From Calcarisporiella thermophila CBS 279.70 (Eukaryota; Calcarisporiellomycota), in NCBI RefSeq assembly GCF_041956535.1, contig NW_027192198.1:566714-630713 (forward strand): a stretch of DNA of 64,000 bases, written 5' to 3'. The first letter of the stretch is position 1, and every line of letters begins with the position of its first letter. Below are positions 47,961 to 58,228 of this stretch, one piece after another. The translations under genes were made by a program, and so were the position numbers. The notes beneath the pieces were generated by a model, which made no database searches, was not told the origin of the DNA, and saw only the letters and a program-made list of their open reading frames with translations.

Positions 47961-47996
47961 AAGTCACAAGAATAAAGTCACAAGAATGAAGTCACA
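47961..47996. repeat. 14-bp tandem repeat in the IF1/AIM19 bidirectional promoter
   Basis: AAGTCACAAGAAT occurs twice with 14-bp period (47961 and 47975), followed by a partial third copy, AAGTCACA. It lies midway between the divergent IF1 and AIM19 genes, about 111 nt apart. Confidence 0.7.
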
Positions 47997-48044
47997 TTCG
48001 AGACATTAAAACTTACACGCTTTTCCAAAGTGAGTGATCCTACA

Positions 48045-48640
48045 ATGACTGAAGAAAAGAAGCAGAAAGCAGATGCACAGCTGGATATACTCTCAAAATC
48101 ACCCTACCCTGTCTGGGCATTGGCTGGTTTAAGTACGATAATCTTTTTTCTCCCTCCTTTAACGCAAGATTTGTAGAATTGAATTATTCGTACCTTACTT
48201 CTTATAATATTTTTCTCAGGTGCTTTGGCAACACCTTTGGCTGGAAAGGTACCCGGAATTCCATCCGCCATCCAAGGATTGGGCTTTGCAGGAATATTTG
48301 GGTTCTCTGGGTTAGGAACATTCATATCCATGCTATTTTATTTTAATACGTGCTGACACAAATCCAACATCCTTTTAAGTTATGTAACAAATACGGGCGA
48401 TTATGAGAATGGGGCAGGCATCACTACTGGTAGGGTATTTTTATTAAATGTGAGACTCTAAAGTCTTTCTAATTTGAGATAATTTTAGCATGGTGTCTTG
48501 CGTGGAGTTTTCTTAATCTTCGTAGGGCCATCATCTCTTTTCGCCCAGCATCTTTGCTTCTTGGGGGAGCAGTTATGGCTAACACGGTTATTTACGGAAG
48601 ACGGACGCTCATCGATAATGGCTATATACTGACTAGTTAG
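48045..48640 (+). CDS. AIM19: Aim19-like mitochondrial membrane protein
   Basis: Four short exons (48045-48132, 48220-48310, 48380-48429, 48489-48640) join into 126 residues; no long single frame exists. Sequence runs MTEEKKQKADAQLDILSKSP, then YPVWALAGLSALATPLAGKV, GFAGIFGFSGYVTNTGDYEN, GAGITTAWCLAWSFLNLRRA and LLGGAVMANTVIYGRRTL. The pattern is three to four short hydrophobic helices, with a G-D-x-E-N-G-x-G loop and a final A-x-A-N-x-x-x-Y-G helix. This matches what I know of the Aim19 family (yeast 'altered inheritance of mitochondria 19'), whose molecular function is unknown. The last two introns are placed by frame. Divergent promoter shared with IF1. Confidence 0.75.
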
Positions 48641-48862
48641 TCAATTTTATATAATTAATGCGCTGGGTTGGTACACGAATATCAATTCATTTTAATATTT
48701 ATTTCAAAAACAGCCCCATGAATTCAATATCAAAACATATAATCTGGTAATAAAGCATTTACTATCATTGAATAAACAACTTATAACAAATAATAAAAAG
48801 TGTAGGCGTTTAACATGATACTCTAATTATAAGTGACACATACAAAAATATGGCTGAATATA

Positions 48863-49840
48863 CTAGACGCCGATCGCTAGTGACAGACCGACCTTATGAG
48901 AATTCTCATTGAGTTTGTTGGAATCGATATTACCCGAAAGAGTCAATATGACATCTGGACGAAGCCTTTGTGAGTAACAAAGGCCGATTATACCATCGCT
49001 GTTTACTTTGGCCTATTTGTGAATGGTATGTAGTATTTTAATTAATGGTGATCATCAACCCTTCGTGATAAGACATGAGTTTACCTTGACAAATGCACTT
49101 GGATCCAAAATATATTTTGCTCCAACCTCCATCGACATAGTACCCTCCTTTGAAGTATCAAGCGTTGCTCGCCCAGCCACTGCCAATTCTTCATCCACTG
49201 AATGGTAATACGATGCACTGAAGTAGTTCATCTGTTGATTTGCATTTATCGACATCACGTACTGACGATAGCGCATGCCAGCCACAAAGGAGCAAGATCC
49301 TACGCTCCCATTATGAACGCCTTCTACACCAATGAATGCCCCTTCTTCGCGGCCGACTACGACGTCAGCAGAAAGCGTCTGTGATGTGATATCAAAGGCC
49401 GTGCGTGCATTTAGAGTAGATGGAAGGCGATAGGTGGCACCTATCTTGCCGCAGGCGCCATTTGATGGGTGAAGAGTAGCAAGCACATCAAGATCAATTG
49501 CAGAGAAGACTCCTCGAACATCAGCACGAGTGCTGATAGTATTATCTGTCTCCCAATCCTCGGTAACTGTAAGCCATCCTTTTGAATATTTAGTTGAAAG
49601 AATCCCTTGCATTCCATCCTTATCATTCTTTTTCGTTCCTTTAAGAGAGAAAATCTGTTGGAGAATAGTAAAGTTACTCGGAAAAGTATTTTAAACAATT
49701 CATAGAGGTGAACGTACAACACCATTTGGAGCCTTGGTGTTCACCGCGAGTTGAACTCCGCTTGCCAAAAAATCCTCGACTAATATGTCGTCTGCCTCCT
49801 TGGCGATATTGGCGAAAGAGCGCGGGACATCCTGCGACAT
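48863..49840 (-). CDS. POR1: mitochondrial outer-membrane porin (VDAC)
   Basis: 19-stranded beta-barrel channel for metabolites and ATP. Three exons give ~280 residues, the normal size. The N-terminal helix region is MSQDVPRSFANIAKEADDIL, followed by the first strand QLAVNTKAPNGV and alternating hydrophobic/polar strands throughout. Typical eukaryotic-porin segments are visible: DWETDNTISTRADVRG, AFIGVEGVHNGSVGS, FSASYYHSVDEELAVAGRAT, EVGAKYILDPSAFVKAKVNS and, at the end, NENSHKVGLSLAIGV, the conserved C-terminal strand. No presequence, as expected. Introns follow APNGV and SAFVK; both joins restore the strand pattern. Confidence 0.93.
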
Positions 49841-50416
49841 ATTCTTTTCGGATAATATGTTATGAAAAAAAAATGCTGTTAAATGTTGGTAATAGGTGTA
49901 ATTCTGGCGATTACAGAAAATTGGTAAGGAACAAAGTCGAATGCTCAATTTAAAATAAAGAAACCATTTCGAATTTCTCTAGCCACCCCACCACAGAACG
50001 AGTCACGAGATAGGACACGGGATTTTAAATATGAATTTCCGTGACAGAGAATTGAATTGCAATCTCTGGCCGATATAATTTAGAAAATAAAAAAAATTAT
50101 TATGTTCTATCAAAATTATGCAATCCAACCTATTATTCGCGAGTTCTAAGATTATAGATTGACAATTGCATACCATACTAAAGTATATTAGCCATATTTC
50201 TATTAAATTTCCTTCATGTTCTCGAACGGTGTTATGATTTTAGTGGAGCAATTACGTTATAAAACAATTTCATAAATAAATTATTATTAGATGGTTTCAT
50301 CCCAAAGGATTAAGAAGTAAAAGAAAAGGTGTACATGGAGGAAATATAAATTTCACAAGCATTAAGGGTATTTTAGTATCAATTGCTATAAAATAAAATA
50401 ATAGTACCTTTTGATT
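49841..50416. other. intergenic between tandem minus-strand genes
   Basis: Porin promoter and phosphatase 3' flank; AT-rich, no feature recognised. Confidence 0.5.
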
Positions 50417-52561
50417 TTAAAGAGCGAATTGGAAAATACGAGAGCTGGAGAGGAAGCGGCGTACTACATTGTTCCCCTTCTCCTTCTTTTCGCTCTTTTT
50501 GGGGGCATCTGATAAATCTGCGACGCCCAAAGCATTGGCAAAAGCGAAGAAGATCTCAGTGTTATCCAGGACAGGGCGACCAAATAGCTCTGATCCTGGT
50601 CCTGATGCGAACACTGGGACGTCTTGCAGAGTGTGGACGGAATCTTCATGGTCTGCTGGTAGATCACCTTGGAGATTGATTCCATGTGGATCGTCATTTG
50701 GATTAGCAATGTAATTTTTAGCATTGGCTCCTTCACCCTTCACGGCGGGCGTGCGCATCTTAGCACTGAGTTGGTAGTCCTCGTGGTGGGATGGGAAATT
50801 GTTGGGGCCAGCTGCAAGGGTAAAGCGTGGAGTCCAGTTATCGGGGAATCCATCACCATTTGCGTCTACATAGTCTGGGAAACCGCTTTGCTGGTAGGTT
50901 CCAATTGCGCGACGCTTCAAGGCTTGTTGCTGCGAGTCGTCTGTGTCGGGCAGAGAGTTGAAGTATTTCGTGTCCACACTTCCGAAAACATCGAATGAGT
51001 GTGCGTGGTCAGCAGTTACAACGATAAGTGTGTTTTCCAACTCGCCATTGGCCTTCAACCAATTAATTGTGGCATTCACGGCAGCGTCGAGCTCCAAGGT
51101 GTCGGCAAGACCACGATCATAATCAAGAGGATGCATCATTTTATCGATTGATGCCGCCTCAATCATACAGAAGAACCCAGCGTCACCGCCGCGCTTCTTT
51201 AGCACTTCGAGGGCCTTGACGGACATTTCGGGCAAATTGGGCTGGTTCAACGCATCCTGGCCGTTGCCGCGCGGGTCAGATTTCTGACTCTTCAAATTGT
51301 CGGTGTACACGTTGCGATCAAGCCAAACGTTCATGTTTCCTTGATGGAAAATGCCAAGAAGGGGTTTGGAGTCCGTGTAGTTCGCAAGCTCATTCTTGTC
51401 GTAAACAACAGCATAGCCAAACTCGTTTTGATAAATGTCGTAATAGTTCTGTCCATTGAGAGACTTTCCACCGGTGTTATTATGGAAGTAGGCACCACCT
51501 CCTCCAAGGAACACATCGGCGCGAACGGGCTCCGAGAAGTTTGCAACCCCACGAATAAGCTGGTCGGTGATGATGGCCTTGTCGCTGCGACGACGGGTAT
51601 GCGAGAAAACTGCCGCAGGAGTGGCATCTTGTACCTCGGCGGTTGTGACAATACCGATAGCAGGCTTACCTCCCTTGGTGGCTGGGCGACGGCGAAGCAT
51701 TTCTGCGAGCAACTCCTGCTTCGGGTCGTCGAGCGAACTTGCAGAGGAGTCGGGATAAACTCCGAGAGCATTCACCGAAGTCTTATGGCCAGTATGATAT
51801 GCACTTGCGGAGTTTGCAGAGTCGGTGATAAGAGAATCCAAGCTGTGGGTCATAACATGGCCCAAGCGCTCCATTTGGTCAATAGTGAGTAGGCGCTGGT
51901 ATTTACCGCTAACACGAGGACGGGAAATCAAGCGGGCCGCAGTTAACGTGGCCGTGTTCATACCATCGCCGATGAAGAAAATAGCATTTTTAGCCTTTCG
52001 TGTTTCCACTGGGGCTTTAACCTCCCATTTGGCCTCTGTTGTTGTGTTCCCATTGTAGGTTACTCGCACAGTGTATGTACCTGGCTTTGGAAGGGAGACT
52101 TTGCGCCATACCCTCGAAGCCACATTAACATTGATAAGAGAGTTATTTCCATCCTGCGTGGCCCAGTAAGACGCCATATCCTAAAATAAGACGTATAGAC
52201 AATTCAGTTAGCTTTAATCATTTCGCAAAGCATCGAGTTTTCGTACCTCAGCATAAGTGAAGTTCCACTGTTCAAGCGCGGGGGGTGGCACATTTAAGAA
52301 CTGGCTAACTTCCTGAGCATTGCCATCCTCGGAGGAGATGGTCACGGAGAAATTGGTGTCTGGGGTACCTGCTGCCTGATTGGCACCGGCGCCTGGGGCG
52401 TGGACTTCAACTCGGAGATCAAAGTAGCCTCCAGGAACAAACGAAGATGCCGACGGAGGGAAGATGCACGCAAGATCAGGGCAGGCGCCCAATCGCGTAA
52501 ACTGCTGGGCGCTTACTTTCAAAGCGCATAGGGCAAGGAGAGAAACTGAAATGACGCGCAT
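50417..52561 (-). CDS. secreted alkaline phosphatase with N-terminal beta-sandwich-like domain
   Basis: Metal-dependent phosphomonoesterase of the alkaline-phosphatase superfamily. Two exons (intron between 52180 and 52247) give 692 residues. The signal peptide is MRVISVSLLALCALKVSAQ. Residues ~20-155 look like a secreted beta-sandwich (YFDLRVEVHAPG ... KPGTYTVRVTYNG). The catalytic domain has metal-binding FFIGDGMN, nucleophile Ser in TDSANSASAYHTGHKT, metal-binding EAASIDKMMHPLD, TADHAHSFD and the late zinc His in ADHEDSVHTLQDVPVFASGP. All key residues are present, so it should be active. It lacks the vacuolar-type N-terminal anchor of yeast Pho8. The C-terminus (SKKEK-like basic, then SSSRIFQFAL) is not clearly a GPI signal. 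A CACGTG lies ~250 nt upstream. Confidence 0.9.
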
Positions 52562-53491
52562 ATTAAGGGAATGTAGGAATAAGAGATGACGAAGGCGGAC
52601 GTTACAGTATAGATTCAATAACTTATGGAAGGACGACTCCTGATCTCGAGCATTTAAGCGCGTAATTTTAATCGAGGTTTTCCAATTTTTATACCTCAAC
52701 TTCATTTTCCCATCGAGCCAATCATGTTCCGAGATTGCCGCACATTTAATTATGCTCCGAACTTTATTTTTAATACGGCGCTGAGAGGGAATGGCAGATC
52801 GCCCCAACCGCACGTGTTGCGGTTGCGGACACAGGAGACGAGGAGAGATCGAAGCCGTGTGCGAGAACAAAATAACTCAAGAGCTAAGCAAACACAGCGG
52901 CTCTCCAGACCTAGCACGTCATCGAGTATCCCAAGGCCCTCGACGGTCTTGGCACGGCTAATATAAAGCCATCGGGGAAATGTGCCGCCGCTATCAGGGC
53001 TATCTCCTAGTAGCCAGCAGCCTGTGCGATCTCTCAGAGACGGTGGCCGAGGGGGAGGCGTGGGATTTCAGATGCCGAAACCCGCAGAAGCAAAGGCAGT
53101 TTAGGGTTGTACGCTGAGTTTCAGCGGGTTTATACGAGGAGAGATTTTACAATCGTAGGGTACGCTGAAGTGTAAACATTGCCTTATTGACGTGTTCCTG
53201 ATGATACGGTTGGACGCTCACTTTGAGAAAACTTCTTCTGAATGTGCGCCCGAGCACAGAGTGGTGTTAGAAATGAGCACCAGTAGACAGAGAGGCCGCT
53301 TCTTGCCAAGATTGACGACAAGTACTACGGGGAAGAGGGAGCTCTTCCGGGCGTTTACAAGTGGATTCTGGACTTTATTGATCTAAAGGGATAAAGGAGC
53401 AAGAGAAATGATACAAGAAGAAATATTGTTATCATGAAACAGATATGTAGTATAAACAAAATATATAAATTAAAAAAAAAGTATATTACAT
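52562..53491. other. phosphatase promoter and ATG14 3' flank
   Basis: 930 nt, GC-richer around 52790-53120. Contains CACGTG at 52811-52816, two copies of a short GTACGCTGA motif (near 53109 and 53160) and no supported gene. A stretch near 53036-53065 recalls a tRNA-Ser D-arm but cannot fold as a tRNA. Confidence 0.45.
52811..52816. promoter_or_regulatory. E-box CACGTG upstream of alkaline phosphatase
   Basis: About 250 nt upstream of the phosphatase ATG in the context CGCACGTGTTGCGG. In yeast, Pho4 activates phosphatases through CACGTG/CACGTT sites; use here is inferred. Confidence 0.35.
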
Positions 53492-54980
53492 CTACAAAGA
53501 CCCACTTTGTGGGAATGGACTCACTAGCTGCCACTCCTCTCCATCTTCTGCATTGTCATCATCTTCTAACAACAGCTCGCCATATTCCTCCTCTTCTCCA
53601 TTCTCTCCACGGGGAAAATAATTGTCGTGAAGTGTAACGGTCAGTCCATTGGCGCTTCCGGCACGCCGCAACGACATAACACGCACAAGTTGTTGAAAGT
53701 CGAGAGGAAATGATTGATTAGGTATATGATAGTAATTTGTTACATGGGAATTTCTATTTAGCAAAAGCATGTCACTTAGAAACCACTATGCTGATGCTGC
53801 GTGCTCAATGATTGGGATATTTACCTTCCCAACTTTGCTGACTGACAGCAAAGCAAGAGATTATGTAGCGTATTGGGGGCGCGGTTCACAGTTATTTCCA
53901 CGCCCTGAGTATAGCAAAGGTAGGCGATGTCGTAATTAAGCATTGCCCATCCAACCATGAAAGACTGCGAATTCAAATCGTTAAGATATAGCGGGGTTTT
54001 GCTATAAAGTCATGAGGCTTCATCAGTATGTCCATCCAACTTGGAAAATGCCATTTCAGATTTAAACCTGGATGGTTTCCCAGCTAGTGCTGCCCGAGCA
54101 TAGGATTTAGTCCCACGATTCACCACTTGAAAGGGGAGTTTCACTCCAAGATAATACGACAGCACATTTGTAAAGTGGATAACATGGCCAAGAGTAGCAT
54201 TAAGTTCATGTCTTGGGAATTCTGCAAGGTACAGGATTGAGTGAGCAATTAGCTATTAAAGTAACCAGCTAACTATAAGAAATTACTAGTAAAGTCCCCT
54301 CGACTCGGAAGCCACATTCCTAAGATCTGGTATTCCATCGCCGCATCTCTACCGCGAACATCTTGCACTCGGCGAAGATCAAACAGTGACACTAATTTGG
54401 CGACGAGCTCTTGTCGCAAACCAACCGTCATCAGATGCACTTGACGCCACTTGGCCGTGAGAGGCCTAATATCTTGCTGCAATTCCTCTGATTCGAGCTC
54501 TTTCTCATATCGTTTACTCACATCAGAAAGTTCACGTCGGCGTACAATGAGCTGTGCGCGTAGTTCGTCCACCCGATCCCGTTCTAAATATTAGGGATAT
54601 AGATTAGCATGTGATCAATGAATGTTCCCCCAAGTTGGTAATATATACCTCGTTCAATTTCCTTCTTTAGTCTACCAATCTCTTGCTCAATTGTGCGAAC
54701 ATTCTGATTGCGAGTATACATCTCCATCTTCTGCGCGCCAAGGTCCCGCAGAGGACCCTTGAGTGTATCATTGACCTTACTTGAGTATTTCTGTTTATCT
54801 GCTGATATGCGATCCATATCATTACGATGTTGACAGAGCCTACAACGTAATCTCTTGGTCAATCACTTATGTCTATTTAAAATCATTTAGTAGATTTTCT
54901 GAAAACTCTGATTACCTCTCACGAAGACATTGGGGACAATAGAGTTTCCGACGGACACTGTGACATATTCCACATTCCAT
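53492..54980 (-). CDS. ATG14: ATG14/Barkor-like autophagy subunit of PI3-kinase complex I
   Basis: Targets the Vps34 complex to the autophagosome formation site. At least six exons give ~400 residues. The N-terminus MECGICHSVRRKLYCPQC carries two CxxC pairs, the Cys motif of ATG14/Barkor. A long coiled coil follows (VNDTLKGPLRDLGAQKMEMY, then TIEQEIGRLKKEIERERDRV and beyond). The C-terminal half has YQILGMWLPSRGDFT, ATLGHVIHFTNVLSYYLGVK, VGWAMLNYDIAYLCYTQGV and a terminal acidic stretch with EEWQLVSP, paralleling the Barkor order (GPWISLP, TQLVNILSHILDVNLP, LNANILYLCFSQHV, DWENLPSP). UVRAG/Vps38 is the main alternative, but the N-terminal Cys pairs and absence of a C2 domain favour ATG14. An E-box decamer is ~95 nt upstream. 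Confidence 0.78.
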
Positions 54981-55074
54981 CCGTCCTAACAAGTCGATGA
55001 AAGAAAAACTAACAAACAGTTGAATGGCCTGGCTACTAGGACAGACATTATTAAAAATGACCGTGGAGCTTGTA

Positions 55075-55084
55075 GCTCACGTGC
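55075..55084. promoter_or_regulatory. E-box decamer (GCACGTGAGC on the minus strand) upstream of ATG14-like gene
   Basis: Same ten bases as upstream of the bHLH and chitinase genes, about 95 nt from the ATG14-like start. Confidence 0.45.
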
Positions 55085-55201
55085 TGCAACGAAAAAAATC
55101 ATCGACGTAAGCAATTTAAAAATTGATAATATATTTCATGTAATATAATACAACAAAGCTCTATCTTGTATAAAGTAAATCAAATAAGTACTGAAAAAAA
55201 A

Positions 55202-55980
55202 TCAGTGATTGCCATAGCCGTTTTCACTAGGGAGTTTAAAGAAGTCATTCTCTTTGAACTGAAGATATCCCTGTCGCTGCAGCGACTGTTTAGCCACATT
55301 TATATCCATGTGAATATCCTCAATCAGTGCGTCTAAAAGTAAATGGAAAGAAAAATGAAGGTCAGCAGTAATTCGTGAAGAGAAGCCTAAGAGATTGATA
55401 TGCACCTAAAGATGTGTAGTTTTTCTCCGGGCGAATATACCCCAAGATTATGACTCGCAATTGTTCTCCGTAGAAATCACTCTCAAAAGAGTGGATCACA
55501 TGTACTTCCTGGATATAAAAATCAAAGGGAGTGACAGTCATTGTTACTAAGAGCACATTGGATGGCAAGTATCAATACAATGTATTCATACCAAGGATTT
55601 TTTTTCGTTCTTGTAGTAGGGGTTCCAACCGATAGACATAACCATAGGATAGATCTCTGGGTTGCTGCCCACGCGTGCCCATCCGAAATAGATGCCAGTA
55701 TCGAGTTCCCGTGAGAGGCTCTCGGTGGCATGTTCTGGAAGATTAGCTAATAGTGTTGATATTAAATCGGTTAAACAAGATGATTTACATGAAATAGTAG
55801 AGACAATATAAAAATCTCTCCTAAAATACCCCCATTTTTAAGGGAGAATCATCTAAACTCACCCGTCGGGATCCCTAGTTCTTTGCTGCCCCGTCCAAAA
55901 CCTTTTACGACCTCTCCTTTGACTTTGATTGCAAATTCTGGCTCCTCCGGACCAGCGATAGGTGATCGTTGTGGGGACAT
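55202..55980 (-). CDS. FMN1: riboflavin kinase
   Basis: Phosphorylates riboflavin to FMN with ATP and Mg/Zn. Four exons give ~170 residues, normal for the monofunctional eukaryotic enzyme. After a short N-terminus come [20 protein letters not shown] and NLP, the flavokinase signature containing the PTAN Thr/Asn that bind the nucleotide and Mg. Next are [45 protein letters not shown] and [20 protein letters not shown], all family landmarks. The C-terminus [16 protein letters not shown] lacks a transmembrane anchor, whereas yeast Fmn1 is membrane-associated. Confidence 0.93.
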
Positions 55981-56751
55981 ATAAACTATATGTAATCTAT
56001 TTCGAAATAAGAGCAGAGATTAAGAAAATAAAGAATAAAAAGAGAATAAGAGTTACAAAATAGAACAAAGAGTGAGATAGGAATACTGCAGCTTGTATAA
56101 GGTAAAATTTTTCAAGCCCCGATGTATTCAAGATTAGATTAATCATCCGAGTCACGCTTTTAAGAAATTCTGAGACATACTATATGATATGAAAAAAAGG
56201 GAGACATGCTGTTTGGCTCGCCAACATAGCATTAAAGGGGTGCGAATAAGTTGTTGAGGAATTGGATACCAACACATAAATGTGGGTGATAGTCACAAAG
56301 GATTATTTATTATGCTAGGGGGATTGCATAATCCCCAGATATCCTGCAAGCTCGAAGAGACGCAAAGCCTCTTGCAGCCCAAGAAAGTGACAATAAACCC
56401 ACTCGACACTATGAATGCTTAAGCGACGAAGTGAACGGAGGATCGTACGATGGAGAATTAACATCAGTTTGAGTTTTAAGGTATAATGAAGTTTGCATTG
56501 TCCATTTGATATTCCAGCCTAACATATGACAAGTCGTTGAATAAAATACAATAAAATTATCTAAGTAGTACAATTGCACCAAAGAAGTCATGAAAAATAG
56601 TATAAAAAAGTAAGAGTGCCATCCTCCATAGAAAGAGTAACTGTTGCTATAAGATTAGAACCATTGGAAATTTCAGACGTGAGATAAGTTGAGAAAAAAA
56701 AAATATTACAGCTCATTTAGATATATTTAATTGTTAGTATACTCTATGCAA
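55981..56751. other. intergenic, FMN1 promoter
   Basis: AT-rich; no exon or RNA gene recognised. Confidence 0.5.
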
Positions 56752-57928
56752 CTATGCTTTTCTCGACGATCCCCAATTAATCAACTTCTTGAGACTTGAT
56801 TCTAATTCATACTGTGAGTAGGTGCTGGACACTGTGCCATGCCGAAGGCCCAATGTGCTCCCAGCCAAATCATCCTGCGACTCGCGCAACAAAGCTTGAT
56901 TTTCGTCATCCCCCAATTCGTCGGTGTCAAACCCGCGTGAATGCAGTAGGGGTGTTGTAGGTTTAGCTCGTGTCAAGGTGGAAGGGTCATCCTCGTCGTA
57001 CCTCAAACCAGATTCTTCTTCATCTTTAGGTAAAGCCATCACTTTATCAAGCTTATTCTTGACAATTGTATCGACTAACCAAAACTGAATGATATTCATA
57101 ATAAGTGGAAAGCTAGAACAAAAACATCATTGTTAGTATAAGAGGTGTTTAGTTCCCACAACAATAGCAGCGCTTACACTAGCATCACAAAGACTACTTG
57201 CAAACGGGTATTTCCCATTGTCCATGCCAACGCCCATCGCCCCACGTCTACTAAAAACGGACATATCCGGAATATGCCCAGTACGACCAGTTTCATCAGT
57301 ATCAATGCCAGAATAAACATGAAAAGCTGTTTGCTCCAGCGATATATTTGATCCTGAAGTGGCGGTTCACCATAGTCACCAGAACGCAATTCCTCTATGC
57401 CAATACGCGTTACAAGTCGATTTAGACTTTGAATGATGCACCAAAGAATGAAAACTCCAATGGTTGTGTCGATAAGGATATTAAGAAAATACCTAAAGCA
57501 ATAGGTCTTAGACTCGAGCATAATCAGAACCAGAGATAAATCATTCGAGCGATTCTTACCAAACACAAGGATTGGATCCTTCGCCCGAATTCTGGTCTCT
57601 TTTAATATAAGAGACGATAATGTTTAATGCATGGATGACTCCAGCACCGATAACCTGCTTGCTTACGTCGAATCCCCTTCATTTGTAGAAAAGATTAAAT
57701 ATTGTCGTTCTCTCTTTAAACAAAAAGATGCTACCATATTAACAAAGGTCTCTGTGGTTTCTCTTGCTGCCGCTTAAAAATTAGGGTAGAAAAAGCAAGG
57801 GATGCTAACAGCAACTGTATAATCACAGCAAATGAATCCATGAGCTTGCATCCTGCCTGCTCGTTATCGTCGCCATCGTCATTTAGCTGGTAATTTTCAT
57901 ATAATTTGGTAATAATAGGCTGATCCAT
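56752..57928 (-). CDS. STIMATE/Ypl162c-family multipass membrane protein
   Basis: Four exons give ~300 residues with about five hydrophobic helices. Helix 1 is in CKLMDSFAVIIQLLLASLAF. The family-typical block follows: FDVSKQVIGAGVIHALNIIV, then NPCVWYFLNILIDTTIGVFI with the Asp of LIDTT, a loop with LQDQIYRWSKQLFMF, and later helices KLVVLGIFRI and LIMNIIQFWLVDTIV. The ~85-residue C-terminal tail is acidic and cytosolic. Animal members (STIMATE/TMEM110) regulate STIM-Orai calcium entry at ER-plasma-membrane contacts; the yeast member, Ypl162c, is a vacuolar membrane protein of unknown function. Fungi lack STIM, so the role here is open. Confidence 0.77.
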
Positions 57929-58228
57929 ACAAAAAAATTATAAAGTAAAACAAGATGAGAAGACATCACTTGGCGTCCTATTCACCGACGGCTTTACTAC
58001 TCAAATGTCAAATTTTATCCCAGCCACACAATTTTTGCAGGCAAATTAAGGGCCAATCTTAAATAGATCGAATAAATATATTGGAAATAACAGCGGTGAC
58101 CTTTGAAATTTTAGCAAGGCGGAGTATAAATATGTCGAAAATAGTCAGAAAATGAATAATTAAAATACAACGTTAAAGGGGATCCAAAATAGATAGGACA
58201 AGTTACATTAATGAATGAGATTCCATGC
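57929..58228. other. intergenic between tandem minus-strand genes
   Basis: 300 nt, AT-rich; nothing recognised. Confidence 0.5.

Noticed and set aside
53036-53065. tRNA-Ser-like D-arm sequence (GACGGTGGCCGAG)
   Set aside because: No matching acceptor, anticodon or T-arm stem follows within tRNA distance.
53492-54980. UVRAG/Vps38 as the identity of the coiled-coil gene
   Set aside because: N-terminal CxxC pairs and missing C2 domain fit ATG14/Barkor.
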